Assembly (NCBI GenBank): GCA_000149265.1
Contig: CH003028.1
Span: forward strand, 258,247 to 322,246
Direction of reading: 5' to 3'
DNA length: 64,000 bases
DNA from: Ciona savignyi
Lineage: Eukaryota; Chordata; Ascidiacea; Phlebobranchia; Cionidae
Position numbers and translations under genes: made by a program. The notes below the pieces were generated by a model. That model did no database searches, was not told where the DNA came from, and saw only the letters and a list, made by a program, of their open reading frames with translations. Below are positions 35,551 to 49,000 of this stretch, one piece after another. Each line of letters opens with the position of its first letter. Positions within the stretch are counted from its first letter, which is position 1.

Positions 35551-38119
35551 ATGGATGTCACATTGACTCAGGACTGTATGCAGATTAATCTGCCAGAAGA
35601 AATGGTTTTAAAAATATTCGGATTACTGTCATATGAAGACGTAGCCAAAGTTCGGCTGGTAAGTTCAAAACCAGTAGGTCTTTATAACTATACAGATTAA
35701 GAATACTTCTCCATATATGTATGCAATGCTCTAGTATAGAAAATATATTTATATTTTATCCTTGGAAAACCACATTGGGGTATTATCACAGAGTACCTTA
35801 TGTTCTATTATGGGTAATGAAAGCTAGTGCAATTGTATCACATATATGATTGAGGCATGCTGTTTTATTATTTTTAAAACCCATTAATCTACTGAGTTCA
35901 GGTGGTGTAACCTAAAGGTGTAATACTAAGCCAATTAGTAATCTGGATTCTAATGGGTAATTAAAATTGTTATTTCAAATATTTGACACACTGCCTAAAG
36001 CTGTTTTAACCTGCGTTTCATTTTTTAAACCCTTTAATGTTATTATGTTGCAGGTATGCAAACAAATGAACATTATTGCATGCAGTCATTTAAATAGCGG
36101 ATTTAATGCTGCGCAAGATGAACTGAGTAAGACTATAAAACAGGTAATTTAAAATTATGTAATAAAACCATACTGTTATGTTAACAACATTTTTAGCTAA
36201 GATATCGTGCTTTTTTTGCACAAGATCTACAAACTAGAATAGGTATAGAATTAGTGGTTGGGTATGTAAAAAATATTTCTAAAAAATACTAGGTAAAAGA
36301 TGGCCTTCCAAGGCGTGAATCAGAGCGAAGAAAACACCATCTTTACCCCAAACATGACGCTCTCATTGGTTTAGACACCAGATTATCTCTACTACGTATG
36401 ACGTACATCAAGTATATCATGGCTGGCATGACCTGTTTCATACCAGGCAGGGTGCTGGATGAATTTTTTTTAGTTTTGAAGAAAATTAAAACACTTCCTC
36501 AATTACCGTCAACGTGCAAGCTGTTACAGGTGATTAGATTTAGTTGGAGAGTTTATTAAAGTTGTTTTTTTGAAGTTTTTTTTATTAAATTGCTATAATA
36601 CTTTTTATTTCCTATCCTAAGCTAATCTTTTTAATGTCTTAGTGTAATTTTAAAATAAGATTTCACTCAGGAAATGAGGGATATATCATCCATGGCAATA
36701 GAACATTTTGATGATGTCATTTCGCCAAGGTTCCAAAAGTCGTTGAATGCACATTTCTCTTTATCCTTCCGCAACAACTCTGTAATAGACATAAATGGTT
36801 GGTTCTTTTTTCTTTTTTAGTTTATTCGCAAAGGTGGTTGGTTGGGTTGCATTTTAAAACCAATGCTTGCCACTCTAGTATTTACAGTCATTACTTAACC
36901 CATAAGACCTAATAGGTTATAACAAGGTAGTGACTGTATACACGGCTGTGAATCATCTGTAGGTGTTATATTGCACATTTTACATTTCATTTGGATTCAT
37001 TACGTCACCAGTACAACTTTGATGTTTGCAGGATTCAATGGATACTGTATAAAAAAACAATATCTGTTAAACTATGCAACCCTTCTATTAGAAGTTTATC
37101 AATATCTCTTTGTGATGACACCCAAAACAAATTGTCAAACTCCCTGTCTTGATAACTGTTAGATTTGATTGGTCGTGCAATAACAGAATTCTTGGTTTTA
37201 GATTTTTGGCATGAAAGTCAAGTTGAAGTACCACAAAAAACTCACAATTCTAATTTTAAGAAATTAAGTTGGAAAGTGGGCAAATGTCGGTCATTACAGA
37301 ATCGGTCTACATTATCAATGAAGAAAGTGGTAATGGCAATTTGTTTCATTTATTATGCATTGTTATGTGACTCCTAACATAATTATATAAAAGCTGACAT
37401 ATTTTAACACAATACTAATGCACACAGGTAAAAAAATATAACATTTTGAAACTTTCTTTTTAGGTATCTAAACAACGAGCAGAGCTCCAACAACTAAAGA
37501 GCATGATGTCCAAGAAAAACAAACAGGTTCAGAATTTAAAGTCCACTGTCAGTACACAGGAGAAAACTATAAAGGAGGTTCACTCACAAGTTGTGGAATT
37601 GGTGAGTTGAGATATGTGGATTTGCGTATCTAGTGCTCAGCAATGCAAGTTGTATTAGGGGCAGCCTGAACCCTTAAAACAGGCCCTAAATTACCCTGGA
37701 AGAACAGGCACTATTACCGGATTAAACAAAAATCAAAGGCACTGAAATAGGTTGTACTTTTGTACAACACAATTTATATATACATTCATATTTATAACAC
37801 GTTTAATATTGCGTTTGTTATCCAGCGCACGCAGATGCAAGCTCTGTGGTCGCTTCTATCTTCAGCCTCGCCCGAAATACTTTTGACCAAACTCTGCCCA
37901 AAATGTTCTTTATTTATGCGACCGTCGGAGGGCGCTAAGCCACCGATGAATAATGCAATGGAAACGACGTCGTCGTGTTCAAGCGCCAAAGACCCAGAAA
38001 ACACCGCTAATGACGTGTTGCCGTGTTTGCGTAATGCTTCCCACAACTTAAAAAGGAAACTACACAATTCTGACCCTAAAGATGCTGCCAGCAACAGTAA
38101 ATGCACAAAGCTCCTATAA
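35551..38119 (+). CDS. FBXO28: F-box only protein 28
   Basis: FBXO28 is the substrate-recognition subunit of an SCF ubiquitin ligase. Exons: 35551-35658, 36054-36143, 36293-36529, 36671-36797, 37202-37329, 37464-37601, 37826-38119; all phases agree, giving 373 aa (I recall 368 in human). Residues about 13-60 form the F-box (LPEEMVLKIFGLLSYEDVAK, then VRLVCKQM across the first intron). PRRESERR, ETRLSLL-like DTRLSLLRMTYIKYI, CFIPGRVLDE and EMRDISSMAIEHFD follow in the family order. Exon 6 encodes a charged coiled coil (SKQRAELQQLK...), and the last exon ends in a basic KRK-type tail. Exon 5 (the stretch between the conserved core and the coiled coil) is not conserved; I chose it because its phase fits exon 4 and the other acceptor at 37032 soon hits a stop. 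The exon 4 donor is GTTGGT, weaker than usual. Confidence 0.92.
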
Positions 38120-41100
38120 CCGCCAGTATATATTTCCAGTTGCTCGTTTATATTACGTATTTCGGTATTTTGTTGTTGTTGTTTTTTCGGTTATCCCGTT
38201 TTTTAACTTTTCATTTTTTGTGCTTTTCTGGTGCATATCTGATCATGTTCACACTTAATATCACTTATTCATAATCGCCGCCGTGCAATGTCGTAGGACT
38301 TAATCCAAATTGCTGCAATCAACGATGGGTATTTTTCATTGTCCAAACTTAAAATCATACCCATTAAGTCATTATGCGTGAAACAGTTCTTCAGATCAAA
38401 AACAAAATTGGTCGGCTTAAGCCGCTGGAAATAACTGTGACAAGTACGTCTGCTTGACCTTTATCGACTGTTCTTACTGGTAAGGTGGTTATTACGATAC
38501 AAATCTTTCTTTTGCTAATATTTTGCCTTTGTTTTAAAAATAAGGGTGTCAGGAGGATCGTTGTTTTCCATCTGTTATTGCGTCATAGTGCGTAGTTATG
38601 CCGTCACAGAGGCATGCAATCTGGCACGTTATCGTTAGAACGCAAAAGTCGATTAACCACCATTTCCCTTACAAGGGTAAAATAGAGATTTCTGAGAAAA
38701 TGTTTGTTTTTCTGCCAAATAGGGGGTCCCATTTTATGTTCGCCATACACGTTTTCAACAACTCGTTTACTATCAAATAATTTCAATGGATATTACGTGC
38801 AACGTTTATGGCCCTCAATTAAGACCTTCATTTTCAACAAACTATATCTTCTACCCTCAAAACAACAAGGACATAATATAAATAAAATCGCCAATTCACA
38901 TTAGTATGTATTGGCTGTTGCACACGGTTAGGCATATCTGCTATAATTGTCGGTTTTCAAGTGAAACTTTATTCGTTTGACCACGTTCATAAATAAGCAT
39001 GGTTTGGTTGTGGCCTTGACTAAGCCAGTTTGCGTACAATCAAAATGTCAACAGTATAAAAATAGTCGCGCGTGTGGTTTTCTTAGGACAGCGATTAGTG
39101 ATCTTTATGAAGCGATGTTTTGTCCTGGTCTGGTGAAGTTTATAAAAACTCTATATCCATAAAATCACTTTTTCTATAAATTGTATACAAATTTCATCTT
39201 AATTTGCCATCCTATTAGTAAGTTTATCCATCTAACCCTACTTTTAAATAGCAGCACTTCAAACAAATTATAACGCAGTGAAAGGTGCCAAAAAGAACAG
39301 TCGTTATTGCAACTGATCCACTTTTATTACAACGTTAATGTAGTATCGCATGATCTCTGTCAAGAGTTCAAAAATCACTGTCACAACATGCGGTGCGTCG
39401 AGCAACTTTGCCGCGACTGACACAGCGTACGCAAATCGTGATCAGCATTTCAGATTGCTGGCATATTACGCGCAATTCTCTCAAGCCCTTGTTTATTGGT
39501 GGTTTGTACCAACCACCCCCAAAGTTTACTGTTAAACTAAGTATGAGAATTCTAGGTAACCAGTTTCAACGGACTATTCATTATACCGCCACGAAACACA
39601 ATAAGGGAAATATATTAGTCCTTTGTATGTTAAACGAATCGGTTACAAGAATATTTCAATGAATGCATTTTGTGATTAAAACTAAACGTTCACATACTGT
39701 GCAATTTATTATGCTTTTAAAATAAAACACAGTTTAGTTCTCTGCGTTTTATTATCATGACCTTGATCATAACGCAGTATTATTTTCTTCTTTTGTTAAA
39801 AATGAAAAAAAATCGAATCTCTAAAAATCAAAAATAAATGCCCAGAGGATATGACTAAATGGCAACAATTGGAAATTCCGTATTTGACAATTCGATTGCA
39901 CTAAATCTTAGGTGACCTAAGCTTAAAATATCCCCCTATAAAAAATTTAAACACCTTTTTTGGCGCCTTCGGGCAATTTGAACTTACGATGCCCCAGAAA
40001 TTACTCTTCAATCTTAAAAACGCATAGAATAATACTACATCCATATAGGCGAAGTGCTCTTAAGGCAATGTGGCAAGGTGGTAATCAGGAGAAAAACGCC
40101 GAAGTATAATAAAGTTGCAGGTTAGGACTGGGTCGTCGTTTGGCATATCACGATTTTCAATTAAGGATAGCTTGGTGGAAGTTATTCTGCAAAGTACAAA
40201 CGCGGTAACCGTGTTATGGAATTCAATTGAAACAGATAGCTGTTAACAGAATTTGTTTTTTTTTTGTCTTTTTAGACAGAAACCTATCAGAAATAGTAGG
40301 ACAATATAAGTCAGAATTCCATAGCATATGTTGGTATTCTTCGTATAGTATCAGCCTAATTGATTTAAATTTTCATGTTGCAGTATTTTTAAATCTATAC
40401 TATGGTTTATTCGGATCAGTTGCAATAAGTGTATCCCCTCCATTTGTTAAGTTCAGTTTATTTTCATCTCTTCGTATTTGGTTAGAAAACTACTAAAAGA
40501 AGTTAAAACAATTTAATAAAATAATTAATAAATTTAGATCCAGGTAAGAAGCGTTTAAAAGCCTAATTTTAATGTTATTAAAACTAAAGCAAGTAACAGA
40601 AATCAAATTAATATGGATTTGTTTGTGGATTAAAGCGCATTTGTCTGTAGAATAGTGTAATAATGCGAAGTCGTGTGGTTACGAAAGACGAAAGCAGGTC
40701 TTAGTTAATAAAATATTATTTTATTAAAAAATCTCATTTTGGTGGTAAAATTGTTTGTCAATTTTGTTGTTTTTAAATGTTTTAACAAAAAAATTCACCG
40801 CGTTGTTTTAAAAATTAAGTCTATTTTAAATAATCTAATAAAATATATAATCTAAAAAACATAACTTCTAATGCAATGATTTCGAGACAAAAGCCTTTAC
40901 ATACATCCAGATCGCATGTAATAGAATCGAGCAAATACGTAAGCAGCCAAACTCCTTCATTGACTTAACCTTTGTACCAAGTTTATTCAAGACAATGTCA
41001 AAACGGCATAATGGGGGTAATGCCACTTTGCGTACTTCAAACAACAAGTTGTTGGGCTAATTATAGACAGTCACTTTGAAAAACTTGACCATGTATGGCT

Positions 41101-41826
41101 AAATAGTGTTATACGTTGAAATGCAAAACATGTTCCTTGCAGAATTTACGCTGCATGTGGCATATGGTAATAGTACGAATAGGGAAACTCAAAATTAAGC
41201 CCTATGTTTTTTGAAACTTTTGATTGTATCGGTCATTATGCAAAACAACAGGTGTGTGTAATTAGTGCGCTGGAATCGCCGATAAAGTAGACTATTGAAC
41301 AGATTTGTTCGCGAATTCCAGCGGTAAAATTCGGAGGAAAAAATAATGGCAATCTTTAAATTGCTACACACTCAACGAATATATTTTACTGTGTTTCCGT
41401 ATTAGCCTACATTTAAAGAAACAGTTATACAGCACTCTGCAATCGCTGCCGTAACCCGAAAGTAGTTGCGAGATATTCATACGATCGACATTGTAAGAGC
41501 TATCCAGCTTTTTATTCAAAGGAAAATAACAGAATAACCATCTTAATTTAATACTGTACTTACAACAAAATAATTATGATATAATTGTTTATATCTAATA
41601 GTGACCCTTTTTTGCCCAAAATCGGCAAAATCAAGTTTATTTGTTTAAACACTACGTTATGTTTGTTATAGCCATTTAAAAATGAATATACACTTTATAA
41701 TATTTAAAACTAATAATATGTCATTCGATACGGCTGAATATTGGGTAATAGTCATAACATGATATACCACACTGCTAGTTTTAGACGAAGCTTTTGCAGT
41801 GTGTTTTCCTATAGATAGTAATTATG
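38120..41826. other. Intergenic, no gene seen
   Basis: AT-rich sequence with short unrecognised ORFs (38598-38904, 38977-39162, 39350-39662, 40227-40496). No clear AATAAA close to the FBXO28 stop, so its 3' end is undefined. Confidence 0.5.
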
Positions 41827-42021
41827 TTACTTGGCGAAGTTTTGAACCCATAAAGTAATCGTTGCTATGACCCTTTTTTGTGTTTGTAAATCGGTCGCGT
41901 TAACCGTTCGGCCAAACGACTGTACCGTAAGGCCGATAATCTTTTTACCGGGCTTCGTTTTGAACCCATAATGGGAACCGCCGATAACTGTCTGGCCGGT
42001 TAGTTCACGCACAGCCGTCAT
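41827..42021 (-). mobile_element. tRNA-derived SINE, second family
   Basis: On the minus strand it contains TTGGCCGAACGGTTAACGCG, a Ser/Leu-type tRNA A-box region, near 41895-41920. A similar GGC...GGTTAT-like block appears upstream at about 41980. The ORF here is a by-product. Confidence 0.5.
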
Positions 42022-42089
42022 CCGTCAGTGGTGAAATTTAAAATAGCCGCTTGCTGCACTATTAACATTTTTTAATTGGCTCGTCTTTA

Positions 42090-42250
42090 GGTTTTTTTTT
42101 AATTTCGTGCTGTATATATAAATCGATTGCACTAACCATTTGACCACACGAGCGTTTTGCAGTGGAAACACGAGGTAATCTGACCAATGCGGTTACCAAA
42201 CCGCCCCGACGTTTCCCACTCCCTGGCGTAAAAATGAATATTTGTACTAT
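42090..42250 (-). mobile_element. tRNA-derived SINE copy, second family
   Basis: On the minus strand, GTGTGGTCAAATGGTTAGTG matches the tRNA A-box region of the neighbouring copies. Upstream it reads GGGAGTGGGAAACGTCGGGG. Confidence 0.5.
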
Positions 42251-42324
42251 CATCGCTTATTGATTTTTTTAACCGTATGGTTATATCTTTGTATTTTTAC
42301 TTTATAAACATAGTACGGAATGTT

Positions 42325-42440
42325 CGGTGTGGCCGAATGGTTAACGCGACCGATACATATACCAAGTGTATTCAAAGCGGTATTGGGGACGAGACAACCA
42401 TGGCTTCGAGCCTTTGCCCGATAAAAAAATGGGACAGGAT
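42325..42440 (+). mobile_element. tRNA-derived SINE copy, second family
   Basis: GTGTGGCCGAATGGTTAACG at 42329 is close to a Ser/Leu tRNA D-arm region, and GGCTTCGAGCC near 42402-42412 fits the B box. The spacing is tRNA-like, but I could not form a proper acceptor stem, so this is a SINE head rather than a working tRNA. Three copies within 600 bp, in mixed orientation. Confidence 0.55.
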
Positions 42441-43171
42441 ATTAAAAAGATACATACGTACACAAACCATTTCTCCAGCATATTGCAATTTTACCGTGCC
42501 GAGGATAATTATTAGATATGCGCAAATGACGACATTTTACCTCGTCTTTAGCCACACGAACCACATACAATGTTTTTTTTAAACCAAAGTCGTGAAAATT
42601 TTCCAAGTTATAAATGATAAAACGGTCAGGTCTATAAGCATGAGCCATTCTCTTATCACATTTCTGTTGCACGATTTCGCGCGAACTTCTAAAGTGAGTG
42701 ATCAATTAAACATTAAACTCATCAAACACGCCGTGATTGCAACAGCTATAATTAGAGTATAAGCTTAAGTGTATAGCCTACGAAGTCTAAATATATTTTA
42801 ATCTTGAAATACATAACACTTCGTGGCGTAAATTTACATGTAACATTTGAGATAAAAACGCTGTCGTGATTATGGAAAGATAATTACGAACATCCGAAGA
42901 TTTATTGTAACATTGTAAATTTCCCGATCATTTTGGCCTTTAATTGTTAAGCGTGAATACGAAAGTACCCCCGGGAGTGGTTGCCGTGAGCGTGTTCTGT
43001 CATCCAGCCAGTGCTGTGAACGCGTCACTGTTGTATTAAGTTGTGTCGTCACGATTTCGCCGGCCTTTCTCGCTTAATAAGTGCAAGTGTATAGGTCATT
43101 GCTTGCAAACACGCGACGGAAACGGCCGAGGCTCCTAAGAGAATCGCGATTAGAAGATAAACGTTAGAATT
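42441..43171. other. Upstream region of the vWD-protein gene
   Basis: Contains its promoter by position. No TATA box or clear acceptor stands out. Minus-strand ORFs at 42442-42705 and 42870-43052 are unrecognised. Confidence 0.4.
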
Positions 43172-43444
43172 ATGGCGAAAGAGAGGTCTGCCGGAAGAAA
43201 GCCAATGAGGTGGTATAATCTAAATAGATTACCTTCCACGAGTAGGAAGCCTAAAAACTCAGATTGCAAAGCGCTGGAAGAAATGAAAGGTGTGGTGAAT
43301 TGTTGCATACGAGGCTTTGCCCGTAATACCGCCTTGCTGCTGGTCATCGGGGCATTAATCGATGTTTCTGCGGTCAACGCATCACATTTCCGCGGTGGAA
43401 CCATTTCGTGGGCCCCGGACCTTTCGGATACAAGCAATAGAACG
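43172..43444 (+). other. Exon 1: signal peptide and HFRGG motif
   Basis: The hydrophobic core ALLLVIGALI at about residues 54-63, followed by a small-residue region ending AVNA, predicts cleavage just before SHFRGGTISW. If translation starts at 43172, there is a 37-residue basic extension before it. Starting at M38 (43283) gives a conventional signal peptide. Confidence 0.75.
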
Positions 43445-46009
43445 GTAAGACGATGTATATTGCAAAGGATTTGTATCGTGGCTAGATTTCTATGAATATA
43501 TAGGTTTTATTTTTTGTTTTAAATATTTAAAAGGGTTGAGAGTATATATTTAAATTAATGCTATTTGTGTGCAGTATTCTGCGAAGCACAAATTCGAATG
43601 TATATTACTTTTTTAAATGGTCTTTAAAACACCTTTGTAGACAGGCCTGTTTGCATAGGAAAGCGGTTCTGCAACATTTTATATGCACCATTGCAAAAAA
43701 TAAATGCAAAATACTACCCCCATAGTTGAGACAATTTGGATTATATTACATATCGCGGAACAAAACTGTAATCTGAAACCCGTATAAAGTCAATTTCCCG
43801 AAGGGATAACAGCATGTCGGCACGAAAATTATACTTAACTTATGTTGCAGAAGGGCGTGCGATACATTTGTAGGCCTGCTTTAAATTGTTGCCTGACATG
43901 ATCAAAACAAACACTCAAATAAAAAGCTACACATTTTTTAAGTTATGCATATATATACATGCACGTTTCAGCCTCGTTAAGAAACGTGTTTTCTTGCAGT
44001 TATTCAGCAATAATAGCAGGTTGCAACCCCTGTTCTACCCCAATTATGCGACCTTTAAAAACAAAAATGCACCAAAAAAATTATCCAAACGGTTATAGCG
44101 AGTTTATCAAGAGAATCTAGTTTATTTTGATGTGGCTTTAATAAGACCTTTCTTTCAACCGTAGATTTTATTTACGTTTCGGCTGGCATGGTCGTTACAA
44201 CACGAACATTGTGATAACAGTACTATTGCGACAAATCAATTAGTTGGGGACTCAGACCACAAGTGGATATGTGCTTACGGGTGCGCTGGCCCTGTTGCAT
44301 CAACACGTAAGTTGATTACATTATATATAAAAGAGAATTGACGGTGTTTAGCATACCTCATATAGCAGGGAACCGCCCTATGTAAGATGGATGCTTAAAA
44401 TTATCAAATCTTGGCTCCCCGCTCACAATTTCAATATAAGTGTATAAATATTGACGTAGAACGAGCTTGTGCGGTTTGGTAACTTGCGGTACAACCCGTG
44501 CCTTTGGGTGGTGATGGCCGTGCCATTATTGGTAACGATTTTCGGCCGAAAACAAGGCTAAAATTGCGGTGACAGGTACCTGGCCCGGCTTGTTCTATAC
44601 TCGTGCTTGACATGCCGGGCGTGACAGAACGCATCACTATTTTTTGTTCAAGATGCAATCAAATTTTTAATCTTTAGGAATCCACTGTTCCGACTACAAC
44701 GTGGAGGAAAATTGGATGACAGGCTCGAATACTTTCTCTCAGGCTTTTGACGCCAATGGGCCATTCGACATTTCGTAAGTCTTTTTAGCGTATTTTTTCC
44801 AATTGCATCAATGCGGGACTCTTACGACAAGCATTATAATTTCAAGAGACAGTTTTTGACAAGGCGATTAATTACAAGTGAACACCTGGTGCCGAAATTC
44901 TGAATGGCGATTTGTACATTCCAGTTACATGTACTGCTGCTGGATGAATAGTCTCATGACCACTTCCACGTCAGAGTGGGCACTGACCACGAGAGTAATT
45001 CTGGGCTTGCGCAATGACACAGGTCGTCCCAACCACGCTCCCGTAGTGCACTCATCCTTATCAATGAGGTAACGTATTTCTGGAACAAGTTTATCAAATT
45101 TCTCGTTACTCTACGCCTTGTATGGTTAAATTGACGCGTTTTTACGTTATAATATAGAGTATAATAAAACTATCTGCAGCCGGTTGCGTGGCATTTTTTT
45201 GTATTTCTCTCAAAATGTAGTAGACGAGGCTATAATATCCGTGATAGGTGTTCTTAAATAAACGTGGCACAAGTCTATCAATTAAATATCTTGGTTAAAT
45301 TATACTAGGAAATCTAACCAGCTTTAGAAAACTATTTAAAGCTGTTGTGTTGTGTGCCAGTATCCTGTTTCAATAATCCTGTTCACGGAACCAGCATGCC
45401 TTGAAACTCAAAATGAGTCAACTAGTAATTTCTTGTTATATCAATTCCCAGCGACACTAATACCGAATATACAAAACGGTTTAAAAGATTTATGAATCAT
45501 ATAATAAGCTTCCACGAACAGTGTTTATTAAGTGCATGCACCTTTTACGAAATTTCCGTTATTCTGATCTTGGGATTATAGGAAGTATTCCTCGGATTAT
45601 TTAGAATTTAATGAATGACGTACTAAAGTAATGTATTAACCTTTGTTCATAGTGTTGACAATGAAATCAATAGTGTTAGGTCCATAAATATGCTAGACAA
45701 CCTAATCTCTTTAATGTAGAATATAATCTGCATCAAACCGATTAAATTCAAAATTCCAATGTGTTTGGTTAAGTTCTTAAATTTATGTGGATTTCAATTG
45801 TACAGCGTAGTTTCCCGGCGTGATGTGTTATTTGGTAAGATCCGTGGATGATTACCATTACGTCATCCTAGACAATTGATTAACCTTTCTAATTGGTAAT
45901 TGATTCATTTTAAGATAAGCCATATCTGGCAGCCATGGCCTTTTAACGTCCGTTAATTAGCCTATTGCCCAAAAGGTCCGGACAGTGTCTTTGTTTTTAA
46001 TATTTTATT

Positions 46010-46065
<56 letters not shown>

Positions 46066-49000
46066 TTTATTCCAAAAGTAGCAGGGTGGCAAAACCATTT
46101 TTTTGCTTTCTAAGACAAAGCAGTGGGTTACGTTGCAACCTGGTTAGAAGTATTTTTGTATCTTCGAGACGGAGATATTATCCGACCGTTTAACCTTTTA
46201 TAGCTGGCGCGGAAACCGTCAGCCAAAAGATGTTGGCATCGACACAACCTAGCTACTAGCTATTCGTCAGTGGCAATTCATTTACCAGATGCTGCTCGAA
46301 TCCAGTTGTTTATTAGTTTAAACGAAAACTGTAGAAATACACCAAACCACTGCAATAACTCTGGTTACTGTCGGAACATTTAATTTAACTATTTCTCGCG
46401 ATATAATGTCCCTTACGTTTTCCCACCCCCGGGGATAAAGATGTGTATCTTATCCTATCCTATAATTCTGACGTTAGTCAAATAATCTATTATAGTTTAT
46501 GGAGTTGAAATCTGTTTTGAATTTACAGCCTTCAAGTCGGCGTCCCAGCCACCATTCAACTGAACATAACCGACCAAGATGGCGATCGAGTGAAATGTAG
46601 ACTTGGACTCTACTTCGGTGAATGTGGCAACGCATGTGCCTTAAACTCCCAATTGGAACTAGACTCGGTACATGGAATAATTTGCATTATCAAGATTAAT
46701 TGTGGCTGCTTTGTAAATTACTTATATCAGGATTTCAAAAGTAGGAAAGCTGTTGGAACACCGAAAAAAACAATTAATGTACTGTTTGGCTATACTTTAC
46801 ATAAGCGTTCTGTTTTCAGAGTTTTTAATAATATAATAGAGGACTGTTTATTTATGCTAAGTGTGCTCACTGTTGTTCTATGCCTGGAGGTTAACCCGGT
46901 TTCAGTCAAAGTCATGTTATCGATCTATAACGTTTTTGTACCGTGATTTCGTGTTTTAATTACCAGTCATTCATGACCGCTATGATTTGGGTATTTCGCT
47001 TCCTTCAGCTGTAGCGTCACATACGTGTTAGTGTCCTTACTAATCCCGCATGTTTCCAGGCTACTTGCCAGCTCACGTACACTCCGACAACGAACTCCAC
47101 CGGGTTAGTCCCAATAGCTCTGATCGTTGAAGATTTCGTGCCAAGCAAGGATCCAGTCAGTGTGGGCAATATAGCATACGCCGGTGAAACACCTATCAGT
47201 TCCGTTCCGTTTCAATTCGTCGTTCAACGTAAGTGTAAGATAGTCCATCCCGCGATCGATTTTATTTCTGTAAAACCGACCTGTCTGCTTTAGTGGTGCA
47301 AAGTCAAATCACCAGCGGCACTTTATATTTGAACTACGCTTAATCGATTGTCTGAGGATCCGTTCGCACTCCCAACAAAGCCGACAGACGTCATAAATTG
47401 TTTTTGGTTTTCGTTCTGCATATTTTAAGTAAATAAACGATATATCTTTTACATTTGTCTTTCGCACCACCAGTATTAGGCCTATTATAACATCACATAT
47501 TTGTTTATAGTTTTAGTATGTCACCTATGCCTAAATTTGACCGTTTGCGTAGTTGGTATAAGGTCACGCTAGCGGTACCGTTAGCACGCGTAAAAATTAC
47601 ACAAGGCCCAAGAATTCATTTATTTTTAAAAGGAACTTATCATTTTAATCGGTCGCTATAAATAAATTATATGTTTTGGTGATACGACATAAGCAGACAC
47701 TTTAATTACAAGATCGCGTCATGGAAAAACGCATCATGATGTTTGTACTTTTTAAAAACCGCACATCGTAGATTATCAGCGTGAATGAGAAAAAGCAAGA
47801 GGAGATATTGGACGGCAGTCGTCAGATTACGGAGTGTTTACTGTTAACGAAGATAGAGCAGTGTGTTGTCTGTGATTGAGTCGTATCTATACACTGCTCA
47901 TGCGTTGTTCGCCAAGTTCTGTGCCAACGATCCATTAATCTTTAGCGCAATGACGTTGTAACACTTGCAATCGTCAGGTAGCTCATGCCGACTGTCGTCT
48001 TTCGGTAAGACTCTTATCGGCTACTCGCCCAATGTTTGCTAAATACGATAAAAGAATTATGACATTTGAGATCCCGTGACTGAATGAATGGTTTATTGGC
48101 CCGATTCATTAACGAAATTCGATATAAAACGTTCTTAGCAATGACGGTAGCAGTGGAAACGGTCGAACAAAATTGTTATTTCGATCGAAGGGTCTGTTAA
48201 ATTACGACATTATACAATTGTTACCGTTGGCCAGAACATAGAATTTTGGTTGATTATAGCCTACTCCCACGCCATAAAGTTTGAAACGAAAGATTTAGCG
48301 AAAATCTTTTAGCAATATAAACTGCAATTAAATTCCGCGGATTTTAATTGCTGGATAATAATAGTGAAGAATATTGAAAAGGGAAACGGTTGGGGTGGAG
48401 GGACCACTTTGCGAGACAATATATAATAATCGTGACTAATGAACAGTATCAGCGTAAGTACGCAACAATGACAGTTGTTTATACGCGTTGTTGTAAAAGC
48501 GATTATACAGCAAAACGCATAATGGTGTATTTATTCGTTGGCGAACACTTAAATAACTCTAATAATTATAATGAACTACGATTGCCTATTCGGTTCTTAA
48601 ATGGTCGATTGATGCATATATTTAAAGAAAATTCTCTAATACCTCTGGAAATGTAGCCTTTATATACTATTAAAATTCCAGTTTATGTTTATCTAAGACC
48701 AGTATATACTACTACGAAGGGGGAATGCAACAAAACAAAATTGCTTTTTTTAAAATAATATTTTTGATCAAATTTAACACCAAAGCTGCTCAGTTTCGGG
48801 AATTACCCAGGATAGAAACATAACACAGTATTATTGCCAGAGGCTCGGTCATAAGTTTTACAAATTTATGAGGTTTCGCAGTTTTTATTTTAATATTTTG
48901 TAGTGAATTTCGAAATTATTTATATTTTATTTAGTAAAATAATAAACATGGTAATATACATGAAAATCTTTTCCTTTTCTAATTGCGATGTACTTCTTAT

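Noticed and set aside
36971-37162. Alternative FBXO28 exon from the acceptor near 37032
   Set aside because: The phase fits exon 4, but it reaches a stop at about 37160 and would remove the conserved coiled coil; the 37202-37329 exon joins both sides in frame.
42325-42420. tRNA-Ser/Leu gene
   Set aside because: A- and B-box-like sequences are present, but stems do not pair and similar heads lie close by; this is a SINE head.
44431-44658. Minus-strand ORF in a GC-richer patch of intron 2 of the vWD gene
   Set aside because: No recognisable motif; perhaps an unrecognised repeat.
46590-46946. 118-aa ORF as a single-exon gene
   Set aside because: It is exon 5 of the vWD gene read through its donor at 46667 into the intron.
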